From Cyanoderma ruficeps (lineage: Eukaryota; Chordata; Aves; Passeriformes; Timaliidae), in assembly GCA_008694505.1 (NCBI GenBank), contig VZDJ01000036.1, forward strand, positions 62,001 through 126,000: DNA of 64,000 bases, written 5' to 3'. Positions 12,031-22,372 of this stretch are shown piece after piece. Position 1 is the stretch's first letter. Each line of letters starts with the position of its first letter. Under the pieces are notes generated by a model. It ran no database searches, was not told the DNA's origin, and saw nothing but the letters and a program-made list of their open reading frames with translations. The position numbers and the translations under genes were made by a program.

Positions 12031-12330
12031 GCTGCAAAATTACAATTAGTTCTAATTAAGTGGAGGTTAACCTCCACTGTGCATCCTGCAAATTAATGGA
12101 ATGTGCCATTACCTTATCTTGCAGCACTAGAGGTTCTTGAAAATTACTTGGAAAGGCGTATATTCTTCTGCATGGTTTGAATTTTTAATTTATGTTAATA
12201 GTTCTAGCTTGAATTAATTAATTTTAAATTATGGACCTTTGATCTTTTTTTAACACTCTTGCTTCTGCAGCTCAATATAGCTTTCCAGCTCTTCTCCTAT
12301 AGTAGTGAAATGAATTGGGTAAACATACAT
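12031..12330. promoter_or_regulatory. AT-rich putative conserved element with a perfect 20-base palindrome
   Basis: This block carries AATTAG-TT-CTAATT (12044-12057), an everted pair of homeodomain cores. One base later comes the perfect palindrome AGTGGAGGTTAACCTCCACT (12059-12078), then GGAATG (TEAD-type) near 12099 and repeated AATTAATTAATT near 12214. Such dense symmetric binding-site-like sequence in otherwise GC-rich DNA suggests an enhancer. This is inference from texture alone. Confidence 0.35.
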
Positions 12331-12889
12331 AGTATGATAAAAATGTGCAAATACACCCTGAGACACAAGGGTGGTGAAGCTGGTCTGGCCTCTGAGTGTG
12401 GGTGTGCACTGAGGGGGTTCTGCTGCTGTCACTCCAAGGAGGAATGCAGCAGGATCCACAGGTTTAGTGGAAGATATTGTGTTACTTCATCTTGGAGGGA
12501 GTTTTGGGGACAAAACTCATCTTGTGGCTTTGGGCTTGCCTTTGGAGGTGGCAGTTTGGGTTTGTGGTTGTGTGTTCCAACAGACCTTCATCTTTCCTGG
12601 GCAGTCTTTTCTTGTGTAAGGCTCTCTGCTGCAACGCCCAGGGAGCACGGGCAGGTCATGCACGACCCCAGGATCTGAGGTGCCTCAGCAGTGCCCAGTG
12701 CCAGGCAGTGGTCACTGCCCTGGGTCTCTGGCCACACTGGTGCTGCTGTAGGCCAAGTACCACTGTCCTTCTTGCCCGCCTGGGCACACCTGTCTCCTTC
12801 AGCTGCACCATTTGACCAGAAGACCCAGGGCCTTTCCCACTGGGCACTTTCCAGCCACTGTGTTCCAGTCTTGGAGCATCCCATGCAGT

Positions 12890-13182
12890 TGTTGTGAGCC
12901 AAGTGCAGGACCAGGCACTGAGCCTTGTTGGATCTTCATACAGGGCCGTTGGTCCATGGGTGCAGCCTGTCCAGATCCCTCTGCAGTCTTCTTGCCCTTC
13001 AGTAGATCAATACCCTGCCCAGCTTAGTGTCACCTGCGACCTGAGGGTGCCCTCGACCCTCCTGGCCAGCTCATCAAAGATCTGGAACAGACCTGGCCCC
13101 AACACTGAGCCCTGGCGAACACCACTAGTGACTGGCTGCCAGCTGGATGAAGCTTTGTTCCCCACCCCTCTGGGTCCGGCCA
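12890..13182 (-). mobile_element. CR1 LINE ORF2 fragment, downstream half (reverse transcriptase)
   Basis: On the minus strand this is the downstream part of a CR1 reverse-transcriptase region, continuing directly from the piece that resumes at 13847. The catalytic FADD box can be placed at about 13017-13039 but reads SAGD followed by TKLG, so the catalytic aspartate pair is broken. Stops and frameshifts lie around it. The element is a dead, old insertion. Weaker similarity may extend left to about 12640. Confidence 0.85.
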
Positions 13183-13842
13183 CTGGTTTGGAAAGACAGG
13201 TGTCTGCCAGGGAAAGCCGGGGCCTCAGTTGGAATGGAGAATGTAAACCTCTTCCCTCTGAATTAATATAATTTTGAAATTAAGGGGCTTTCAGGCAAAG
13301 ACATGGGAATAACAATAACAGTTCTTTATTAGGAATATTAAAAATAAGAATGCAGTAGTACCAAAAAAAAACCAAGAAAGGCAAGAAAACAAAAAAGAAA
13401 ACATTGACAGTCAGAATACAATCTGACACTCTGTTGGTCAGGATGTTGGTGGCAGTCCAATTAAGTCCTCCTGGCGTGACAGGTGGGGTTGGAACAGAGA
13501 TGACCCTGTAGAAGAGTGTAGTTTTCCTCTGAAGGTCCAGTGGTGGTGAGATGGATTCCAGTCTTCCTCTGGGAATCCAGTGCAAACAGACTGTCCTGGT
13601 GTTCTGAATCTCAGGTTTTATCCAGGTAGGAATGCTGGGCTCCTCCCCCTGGGTGGAGCATCTCACAATGGGATGATGGAATTGTGTCAGTCATGCAGTG
13701 AGCCTTAATGGCCCATTAATAGCAGATACCCCTGGAGGGAGGATGGGTTGTGGAAGAGAAAGAAAACCCCTCCCCAGCCGGTTTTAACAGATGGCAGTAG
13801 AATATATACTTTTGGTTACATCTTGCATTGCAACCCAAGACA
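13183..13842 (-). mobile_element. Solitary LTR of an endogenous retrovirus-like element inserted in CR1
   Basis: Read on the minus strand, the element opens with TGTCTTGGG (13834-13842). It has a TATA-like ATAAAA at 13616-13621 and an AATAAA polyadenylation signal at 13325-13330, and ends near 13183 with its last bases eroded. GCCA occurs on both sides (13179-13182 and 13843-13846), a 4-base target duplication. The interrupted CR1 matches up exactly across it. At about 660 bases with no internal genes, it is a solo LTR left by LTR-LTR recombination. It strongly resembles LTRs abundant in songbirds. The exact family is not assigned. Confidence 0.85.
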
Positions 13843-13846
13843 GCCA

Positions 13847-14456
13847 TCCAGCCCATTTTTCACCCAGCAAACTGCCCCTGTCCAAGCCATGAACAGCCGC
13901 TTTCCCCAGGAGAATGCTGTGGGTAACAAAGACTTTACTGAAGTCCAGGTAGACACACACATCTGCAACCTTTTTCTCCCATCAGCTGAAGGGATCACCC
14001 TGTGACAGAAGGAGGTCAGGTTGCTCAAGCAGGCCCTGCCTTTCATGAGCTTGTGCTGGCTGGCCCTCATCCCCTGGTTGTCCTGAACGTGCCATGTGGT
14101 TACCCCAAGATGATCTGGTCCATGAACTTCCCTGCACTGAGGTCAGACTGGCAGTCCTGCGGTTCCCCAGATTCTCCTTCCACCCTTCTTGTGGATGGGC
14201 ATCCCACTGGCACCTCCAGGCAGCCGGGTGAGCCAGGACCGCTGGTAAATGATAGAAAGTGCTTCAATGAGCTCTTCCAGCACCTTCCTCAGCACACTTG
14301 GGTGTATCCCATCCAGCCTCAGAAGCCTGTGAGTGTCTCAGTGCTGCAGCATTTTGCTGACTTTTTCCTCTTATGGAATTTATGGGGTCTTCATTCTGCT
14401 CCTTGTCCCAAGCTTGGGGGGCTGAGTACCTGGGGAGCAACTGGAGTTATTATTTG
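13847..14456 (-). mobile_element. CR1 LINE ORF2 fragment, upstream half (reverse transcriptase)
   Basis: The minus strand resembles the central CR1 reverse transcriptase. The motif-A region is legible at about 13925-13951 as LDFSKVF where active copies have LDFSKAFD, and WVKN-LDG follows at 13850-13880. Frameshifts break the reading frame. Recognisable CR1 sequence fades after about 14456. It belongs to the same insertion as 12890-13182. Confidence 0.88.
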
Positions 14457-15104
14457 AGCCAGTCCTGCGATGTTTTAAAATTAAAACAGCAGACATCATC
14501 TCAGAAGTTTCCCAGTCCTTGCTAGAACATTGACCTTGCAAGGCTGACTTCAGATGAAGCCAAATCTTCCGAGAAGGGGGGAGAAACCAGTGAAACTTCC
14601 TTTCCCTGTGTGCTCCCAAGATGTGGGGACCCATGGGTGTCTCTGATTCCAGATCCAAGCCTGCCCTTCCGGATTGATGTCGATGGCCCTTCTCCCAGCA
14701 GTCCTCTGCTCTTGTGGGAATCTTTTGTTGTGCTGTTCCCAGCTCCTTATCTCACAGTGAAGGGACTGGCAGGGGCTTCACCATGGTCACTATCCAGCAT
14801 TCCTGTTTTCTGCCTCTATCTGGCAGCTGTGTTACCTTGGATTGACAGGTTTCTTTCTGGGAAGAGCAAATTTACTGTGGGGAAGGGCAGGCCTTAATGG
14901 TGAGCTTGCTATCTTCTCAATCCACGAGAAGGATTTGGAGAAGCAGAAGGGTTGGCAGCAGTGCTCTTGCTCTTTAGTTTTGTGATCAGCTGCTGTCTCT
15001 GAAATGACAGTGATGCCCGTGTAGCAGAGGAGATCTTGCAGGAGGGGGAAAGAGATACTGAAAGGGGCTGCCACAGCAGTTGCTTCTTTCTTCAATAAAG
15101 CACT
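14457..15104. other. Non-coding stretch, nothing recognised
   Basis: About 650 bases of single-copy DNA separate the ORF2-type CR1 from the next CR1 tail. An AATAAA lies near 15094, next to the CR1 boundary, but no transcript end can be tied to it. Confidence 0.4.
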
Positions 15105-15600
15105 CTAGATGGACTGGGCACATCATCCAATCCTGGATCATACAGTACAACCCCTGGCCCTGCACAGACACCCCAACAATCCCACCCTGGGCATCCCTGG
15201 CAGCGCTGTCCAAACACTCCTGGAGCTCTGGCAGCCTCGGGGCCGTGCCCATTCCCTGGGGAGCCTGGGCAGTGCCCAGCACCCTCTGGGGGAAGAACCT
15301 TTTCCTGATCTCCAGCCTGACCCAGCCCTGGCACAGCTCCAACTGTTCCCTGGCTCCTGTCCCTGGTCACAGAGAGCAGAGATTGAAGCTGCCCCCTTGA
15401 GAGGAAGCTGCAGACCCTGATGAAGTCTGGCCTCAGTGTCCTCCAGGTTAAGAAGCCCTCAGCTGCTCCTTGTATGGCACCTCCAGACCCTTCCCCATCC
15501 TCCTGTCCCTTCTTTGGATGTTTTCCTGTTTAGGTCTTTCTGATATTGTGGTACCCAAAACTGCCCTCAGGACTTGAGGTGTGGCTGGACCAGCACAGTC
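15105..15600 (-). mobile_element. CR1 LINE 3' end, second subfamily
   Basis: This copy has a different 3' region from the 9 kb element. Its diagnostic blocks (reverse orientation) include CCCTGCACAGACACCCCAAC and CCATTCCCTGGGGAGCCTGG. About 500 bases are retained. It is very similar to the copies at 30558 and 49705, differing at only a few positions in the central 140 bases, which suggests relatively late activity of this subfamily. Confidence 0.92.
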
Positions 15601-18600
15601 CTGGTGCTGGTGTGATGCTGTCGGGCAGTTTTGGGAGCTCACAATATCCAGGAAAACAGAGAAACAGTTCAGAACTGTAATGGTGATGTTCTGGAGTGAC
15701 ATCTCCCAGTGTGATTATGATGTGGGCTGGTAATACCCAGGTCCTGGCCATAACTCATCTGGCCCTGGCCTTGCCCAACTGTTTTGGGGCTGAGGTTGGG
15801 GAGGGAGAGATGGCTGGGGCTGGATCAGGGACTCTGCTCTGCTGGAGCCAGAGGGGCTTTTCTTCAGCCTTGCAGGGTGGGGGAAGCTGCCTGACCTTTA
15901 GTGCAGATTTGCTTCTGCATTACTTGCCCTTTTAACACATGATTGAAAACAGGCTGTAGGGGAGAGGGAGCCAAAGCTCAGAAATTGGGCTACTAGGATT
16001 GATCAGGAGCATTTCTAGGAGAAACAGAGCAGAAAAAGGAGCGTGTAGAGGGAACAGATTTCGCTGCTGGTGATGGATTGCCTGCCTGTGTGGAGATACA
16101 GACCTGGCTCTGGGGTGCTGCCACACAAACTGAACATGAGGATCACAACCCCTTGTGTTATTGCTCAGTGCAAAAGAGCTCGAGAATGTGCTGTCATCTG
16201 GCATTTGGGGAGGTTTTGGAAGAGAATCCCAGAGATGTTTGCTGCAAACCTCCCCTCCTGCAAGTGCACTCACCTCCAGCCATGACTGTGCCCTCAGTCC
16301 TCTGGGGTGGACTGTGCTGGGCTGTGGGGAGAGTGGGCATTGACACCAAACTGGTGTGTGTGATCTGAACACCCATCCCTGGGGCAGGCAAGGGGACAGT
16401 GGCAGGTGGGCACGGGAGCCCGCTGTGGTCTGTGTCCCTGGCTGCTCACAGATGCCGATTGCTTCCCTGTGGCAACAGTGCCTCGCTGGTGTTTGTGCTG
16501 AAGTCTTATGAGATCTTTATATCTTAAGTGTACGTGACCTGTTTATCTTTGGGCACTGGGCAAACACGGAGGGATATTGGATAAAACACTGCAAATATTT
16601 GCAGTTCCCTGGGAAGAGAGCTGGGTGAAACTTGAGGTTTCATGTTACATCTGGCCCTTTATTGTTCTGCTTTTCAGGTTTAGATCTTGAACTGCTTGGC
16701 AGAGAGGCAAGGCTGATCTTCTACAGTCAGGGAATCGCAGTGCCCTGTCACCTCTGCCAATCCTGTGCCTCACACCTGTGACTGTCTTGCAGTCTGCATG
16801 ACACCAGGATCTGCCTGGGGTGGAGGTGGGCACAGGCAATGGACTCTAAACCCTTTGGCCAGGGGCAGCCCTGTGTGAAGTCCAGTGAAATCCCATAGCC
16901 TGGCCAAGTGCTTTGGGACCCTGTGCAGGGATTTCTGTCCTTCTGAACCATCCTTTGGGCCTGGTTGGAGAGAAATGGTGAATAGAAATACTGAGGAGTT
17001 AGGCATGTCTCCATATAGAGGGTGGCATGATGTGGTACAGGAGAGACTCATTCCCAAGGGCAGGGATGGTATAAGGTGTTACACATTATTACAGTTCTTC
17101 TCTGTCACGGACAGCACAGGAGAAAGGCCCATACGTGACAGTGTTGGCCGGAGGGGAAGGTGAGGTGCTGGCACACCATGGGTGCAAGGGTGCTGCTTCC
17201 AACCCCCTAGGAGCGCCTCAAGTTGGAACCCAAGGATTTTGGGTTTCAGTCACTGTTCACTGACTGACACATCAGCTACTGTGAACACTGTAGTCTTTCC
17301 ATTCCACCTTTTGGAAACTTGGAAGAAAAGTTTTCACATGTACCCCAAGCAGGTGGGGTGAGATGGGAAGTTCCCAAGCTGCGAGGGTTCTGGGGGATAA
17401 TGGTCTCGGCTGCAGTCTTGTGCTGCATCATTCATCAGTCCCAGGCACTTAAAGGAAGGGAAGTGGACAGTTTAAGGACATTGTAAATCTTACCTCCACC
17501 TGTACTGGAAACATGAAGAATATTCTTCAAACCCTGAGCAGGGAACACTGCTTAAAGGATCACAAACTCTCCTTTTTGTTGGGACATTAAAATTCAAACA
17601 TAACCAGGAATTCTCCTGCAGAGGTGACAATTGCAGCTGGTCTGATCCTGGAATAAGGGTTTAAGTAACTTGGCTTGGCATAATCAGAGGGATTGCCTGG
17701 GGCCAAGTCCAGTGGCAGCAGAGTTGAGGGGGGAGGTCTTGCCATAGACTAGAGTGGTTTTTGACCAGGAATGCTTGCCATGTGTGTATGGAGATGAGGA
17801 TGTGCTAAAACAGGAGTCTGTAACCAGATAAGTGTATCTGAGGATATTCCCACTTTCTCTCCCCTTCCCCTGTTTGAGTTCTCAGCTGAGCCCCAAGCTG
17901 TCACTTGTTCCCAGTTCACTGCAAACCACGTGAGAAGGATTTGCTGTAATGTCTGAGCCAGAGCCCAAGGTTTTCCAGCTAAGCTATGCTTACAGAAATG
18001 TTCCCAAGGGATGTTTTCTGGGATGACTTGAAAATTTAGTTGTAAACAGAGATATCAGAAACATGTGATTATTCCTCTGTTTCCCAGATGATGACAACAA
18101 TGTTTTCAAGTGGCAGAGCACTGGAGTCCTCCAGAGCAGGGGACTGGGAGTCACTACTGCAGAGTGGCCTTGGGGCTACCTTCAGAGTGGTGGCTGTGGC
18201 ACTCTCTGATGAGGTTTTGCTGAGGGTACGGGTCTGGCACCACCTGGGGGTGCCCTGGCCAGAGCATTTGTCAGTGGATTTGAGCAGAAAACAAATCCTC
18301 TCTGTGTGACTCCAAGGGTCCCATTCATCCTATTTGAGCCATCCCCTCCCACTGGGCTTCAGCTGGGGCTCTCAGCGCCGCTTCCTCTGGCGTTGTGTGG
18401 TGAACGTGTGATTCCAGCTTTGCTTAGGAAAATTCCAAACTTCAGCACTAAGGTCAGCATTAAGGAAACATCCTAGAGTAGAGCTCAGGTAGATGTTTAT
18501 ACTTGTGCTTCCTCACATGTTTTCAGATGTGTCCCTTGACAGGCACATGTTAAGGTAGGACTTTGGCTGTTATAGCAAATATCTCGACTGAATTTCTACC

Positions 18601-19342
18601 CTCACCCACTACTCCCTACTCCTCACTGGGGCCACAATCGATACAAGACTTGTTTTGGCAGTGGTTCTCATCTGGGTTTGAAAAGCAATATATGCTTTGA
18701 GTGGGTGCTTCACTAAACCACAAGGTCTCCCTAGCTCTCAGCAATCATGTGTTTGAAAAACATTGAGAGTTTTTTTCCTTTATTTGGATTTCCTCCAAGC
18801 CAAGCACTCTGGGGTTTAGCAAATGTCAAGAAGCAAAGATGTAGCTTACACTGGGATCACAGGGTGTTTAAGCAAAGCCTCCTGGTGAAGCTGCTGCTGC
18901 AGCGATGCTCAGGCATGACCTGAGGCAGCAGGGTTTGTTTCCTTTGCTGGGCTGTCCTCCTGTTGGGATGGGTTTGTTTTATGGCTGTTTGCCCAAACTG
19001 TGGCTTTGCTGTTGGTCACAGCAGCAGGAGAGTGAGCCAGGAGCTTTGCACTGAAGGATGCTGCACCCCCAGCATGGAAGAACTGAGAGCCTCTGAGCCT
19101 GATCCAGCCAGCAGCTGGACACCAGGAGGTTCACAATGTGTTTACCACTCCCTCAGGTGTCACCAGCTGGCTTTTCCGTGGAGTCTGGTGTGTGCTGATG
19201 GGTCCAGGTGCTGGCTGGGTGGTGGGATGCACCTGGAAAGGGGCTCTTTTGGGTGAGAAGCAGCCGTGGCCCCATGTGCCCCTGCAGGATTCAGCTCAGC
19301 TGTTTCTCATTGCAGGTGCTCCAGCACACAAAGATGAGGTGA
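15601..19342. other. Non-coding stretch, probably intron
   Basis: I recognise no gene or interspersed repeat here. The only distinct structure is the AT-rich palindrome at 16588. The stretch 17160-18960 is notably poor in open frames on both strands. A CTGCTGCTGCAGC run lies near 18890-18905. Confidence 0.45.
16588..16605. promoter_or_regulatory. Perfect 18-base palindrome with twin octamer-like halves
   Basis: ACTGCAAATATTTGCAGT is its own reverse complement. Each half contains TGCAAAT, the core of the POU octamer, so the site could hold a protein dimer. AT-rich DNA surrounds it (16500-16610). Function is inferred. Confidence 0.3.
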
Positions 19343-19432
19343 ACATGGTGGTGGTGCTGGGTGGGTGGTTGGATTAGGTGATCTTAAAGGTCCTTTCCAA
19401 CCTTAATGACTCTGTGTTTCTAAGAAGGGTCT
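19343..19432 (+). mobile_element. CR1 LINE 3' tail, short fragment
   Basis: The terminal block with GATCTTAAAGGTC, then TTCCAACCTTAATGACTCTG, matches CR1 tails of a third type. About 90 bases remain. The upstream GGTGGTGGTGCTGGGTGGG probably belongs to the same element. Confidence 0.75.
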
Positions 19433-20439
19433 TTCGGGTGCTGGAAAGGAGTTGTGTGATAGAGGGCAAAGGGTCAGCTGTGTGTCACCTTTGGCGTGTT
19501 AAGGATGAAGAAGTCAGTGGTGGTAACACCTCAGGACCGGTGTGGGGGATCCATCAGCAGCCTGGAAACAGGAGTGAAATGAAATGTGCATTTATTGAAT
19601 GAAAATGGAAATGAAAACCTGATCCAGACTTACAAAACCATGAAGGCTCTGAGTCAGAGGAAAGTGTAACCGTCACTCACCTCACCTCTCCATACAAAAA
19701 CTAGAAGTTGGCAGTGAAACTCAGGAGTAATTAATGGAAAAAGGATGAAGGGATGTCCTGCTTCCCTGGGCAGGTAACAAACCTGGACCTTGGTGCTGCC
19801 GTAGGCTGCTCATTTAAAAGGCACTAGGCACATTCTTGGCCAGCAGGTCTATAGATGGATCCCAAAAGGACTCGCCTGGGATATATCCACTGTCATAGCT
19901 CATCCCATAGTTGTGGATGCCAGGAATGGGCCATGGAGCACCCATGCTCCTGTTTTCTCCCTAAGCAGCCTCTTTGGAGAAGAAGAGCAGAAAAACTGGC
20001 AGTTACTGATGGTTTTTGAGGGTGCTGAAATCTGCTGGGGACACTCCAAAGGTCAAGACAAGCATGTCTAGGGCAAGAACATCCCCAGTCTGTCTTGAAC
20101 TCTGCTTGACCATAAAATGTGTCTGTGGCACTGCCAGGATAAACTGGCTCTACTCAGATCAGCGTCTGCCTCCTGCAAGGACTCGTTTCTAGGCTGTAGA
20201 CTGGATGTCTCTGTTATTAAATGAATGCAGCAGGTTTCACTTGAGGTCTGCAAAGGTGATTTGGAGCCCAAACCCCCATGAGAGAGCAACTTCTCTTCCC
20301 AAAGCCAAGTGTGTGTTGGTCCCCATCATGTAGGTCTTTACCCCATGCCAGGACCAGGGTTGGCAGAGCATCCGAGAGCAGCAGTGGGAGGGTGTCAGGG
20401 GAGCGGGAGGAGATCTGGCCCGGGAGGAAGGATGCTGTT
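19433..20439. other. Non-coding stretch, nothing recognised
   Basis: Single-copy DNA of mixed composition. No repeat, RNA gene, CpG island or supported exon was seen. Confidence 0.4.
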
Positions 20440-20660
20440 TACACTGGGTTTGTTGCAAGCCAATGATTTGTCACTGGCTTTAATGGTAGAACAAAGCATA
20501 TTTACTCAGCTTGTTTGGCCGGTGAACAAGTGCTGGATAAGAAACTGTCAGATGGGAATCAATTAGAGACTTCATCTCTGAGCGAACGATCCTATTTGAC
20601 ATCAGATGCTCTGTGAAACCCAGTAAGGACAATGCAGCTATTTATGTGGTTCTTTTCTTG
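20440..20660. promoter_or_regulatory. Putative conserved non-coding element
   Basis: A low-CpG block of balanced composition contains many short binding-site-like words (AACAAAG, CAATTAG, TTTATGTGG). It has no repeat similarity and differs from the GC-rich DNA around it. Only cross-species alignment can confirm it. Confidence 0.22.
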
Positions 20661-20839
20661 TTCCTTCCCTTCTTCCCTGTCATCATCTGTGCTCTAATAT
20701 TAGAGCTCTGACCCTGTGTGTTGCTCCCAGAGCAAGCACTGACACCAGCCCTTTCACGTGGCTCCTGTGAAGAGATCTTTGTGTTTGTGAGGGAGAAGGA
20801 GCTGGCCGAGCCTTGCATCCCTCTTCCCTGTCCCCCGGG

Positions 20840-20881
20840 NNNNNNNNNNNNNNNNNNNNNNNNNNNNNNNNNNNNNNNNNN
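20840..20881. other. Assembly gap (42 Ns)
   Basis: Forty-two N bases interrupt the sequence immediately before a G-rich tandem array. The gap very likely hides further repeat units and its printed length may be arbitrary. Single Ns also occur at 25051 (inside a C/T tract) and 44548 (at the edge of a CR1). Confidence 0.98.
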
Positions 20882-20957
20882 GGGGGGCTGAGGCAGTGAT
20901 GGTGGGGGGCTGAGGCAGTGATGGTGGGGGGCTGAGGCAGTGATTGGGGGGGGCTGA
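20882..20957 (+). repeat. G-rich minisatellite, 22-base unit
   Basis: The unit GGGGGGCTGAGGCAGTGATG plus GT is repeated just over three times, the last copy ending in a run of eight Gs. The four G-runs are spaced by 14-16 bases, giving guanine-quadruplex potential. The array abuts the assembly gap, so its true copy number is unknown. Confidence 0.9.
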
Positions 20958-21427
20958 CTTCTGCTGGGCAGAGCAGTGCAGGCAGCAGCGTGTGCCCTGC
21001 AGGTGCCTGGGAGATGTGGCTTGTGTGGCAGCTGGAGCCCAGGCTGCTATGCAGCGGGTCAGGGGGTGGTGCCTGGGGGCTGGCTGCTGCTTGGGCTCTG
21101 AGTTCTCTGCCTTGTGCTGCACTGTGGCCTTTTCCTCCTGTCCACTTGACCCCTTGGCACATTGAACAGTGACATGACTTCCCTCACTTCTGCTGGGAGC
21201 TGTCCTGTCACAAGAGCAGATGAAGCTCATTCCCGTGTGAGGATGGCCTGTGGCATGAGGAGGTGGGAGTGAGTGCAGGAGAGCAGAGGGGGGGCTGATT
21301 GCTGTTGCTAAACAAGCTCCTGCCACCCTGGAGAACCTGTAAGACTCTTGTGTTAGGGGACAGCCACTGAGTCCTTGTCACCATGACATCTCCTTGCCTA
21401 CAACTCAGCTCAGGCTGCCCAAGTGAG

Positions 21428-21449
21428 TGAGTCAGCAGGCAGTGACTCA
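21428..21449. promoter_or_regulatory. Paired AP-1 / NF-E2-like sites
   Basis: TGAGTCAGCA (21428-21437) and TGACTCA (21443-21449) lie 15 bases apart. Both match the AP-1 core, and the first has the GCA extension favoured by MAF/NF-E2 dimers. This is direct motif sight only. Confidence 0.25.
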
Positions 21450-22337
21450 ATAAGGTCACTGGATGGATTTACCCTCCAGGCAGAGACATTCCTGGCTGCA
21501 TTTATGACATAACTGGCCTAAAAGTCTCATCACTAACTGGTGACTCTTTATACCCTTGCCCAGGGCCTCTGGGCAGGCTGCTGCTGGGGAGCCTGCATTC
21601 AGCAGGTCCCAGGAACTGCAGCTATCAAAAAGAAAAGCACACGTGGATCCCTTCCCTGTCCTGGGGAAACATGGCAGCTGGAACTGTGAGCATCGTGCAA
21701 AAATATGAGGCTGTGGAAGGTTTGCAATGGGCTTGCCTCTGCCCTACCTTGGTACCACTGACTGCATCAAAGAGCATTTCCCCTGAACACACCCAGCCCT
21801 GAGTGGGAATATTCACAAGCTTTTCAGTGAGGTAATTACATCGCTCTTCTTACCTCAGGACTTAATTTTGAGGTTTGCTTGAGGTTCACAGCACTTGATC
21901 TTATCAAATCTTCTTAATCTTCTTTTCCTCCCTTTAATGATGGTGCAAATAAGATTTGCAACTTCTTTTAACTGCTGGCTCTCTAGGAATGCTTCAGTGG
22001 AGGTGCAAAATGCAGTAGGGTCTTCTTAGATTTGTGTGCTGACCTGTAACTGGTGTTGTCCCTTGCACATGCCTTAGAGATAACTTCTAGATTGGAAGGG
22101 GGTTTGAGGGGGTTTTGGTCTGCAAGCTGAAACCTCCTCCATAGCAGGGGAGTGCTGTTAGATTTGGCAGAACTGGGGAGGTCAACCCCAGGCCTCCCCT
22201 CTCAGTGCCTGGTTTGCTGGGCTCTTTCTCCACCCTCTGAGGCCCAGGGAGGTCTCTGATCCTGGCACACCCTCAGGCAGCCCGCTGGGACCAGCCTTGG
22301 AACCAATCATGGGCACTGGTGCAGCTTGGCTTTGCAG

Positions 22338-22372
22338 CACATGGAAGTGGACTTGGAAGAGAAGAAGAGCAG
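22338..22372 (+). other. Weak candidate micro-exon
   Basis: The acceptor CTTGGCTTTGCAG and the perfect donor CAG followed by GTGAGT (intron from 22373) bracket 35 bases. These include an ATG and read HMEVDLEEKKSR in one frame. The upstream pyrimidine tract is poor and there is no partner exon. Chance is quite possible. Confidence 0.12.

Noticed and set aside
13183..13842. Full provirus with genes
   Set aside because: Only one LTR is present and the host CR1 resumes directly on both sides, so no internal retroviral coding region remains.
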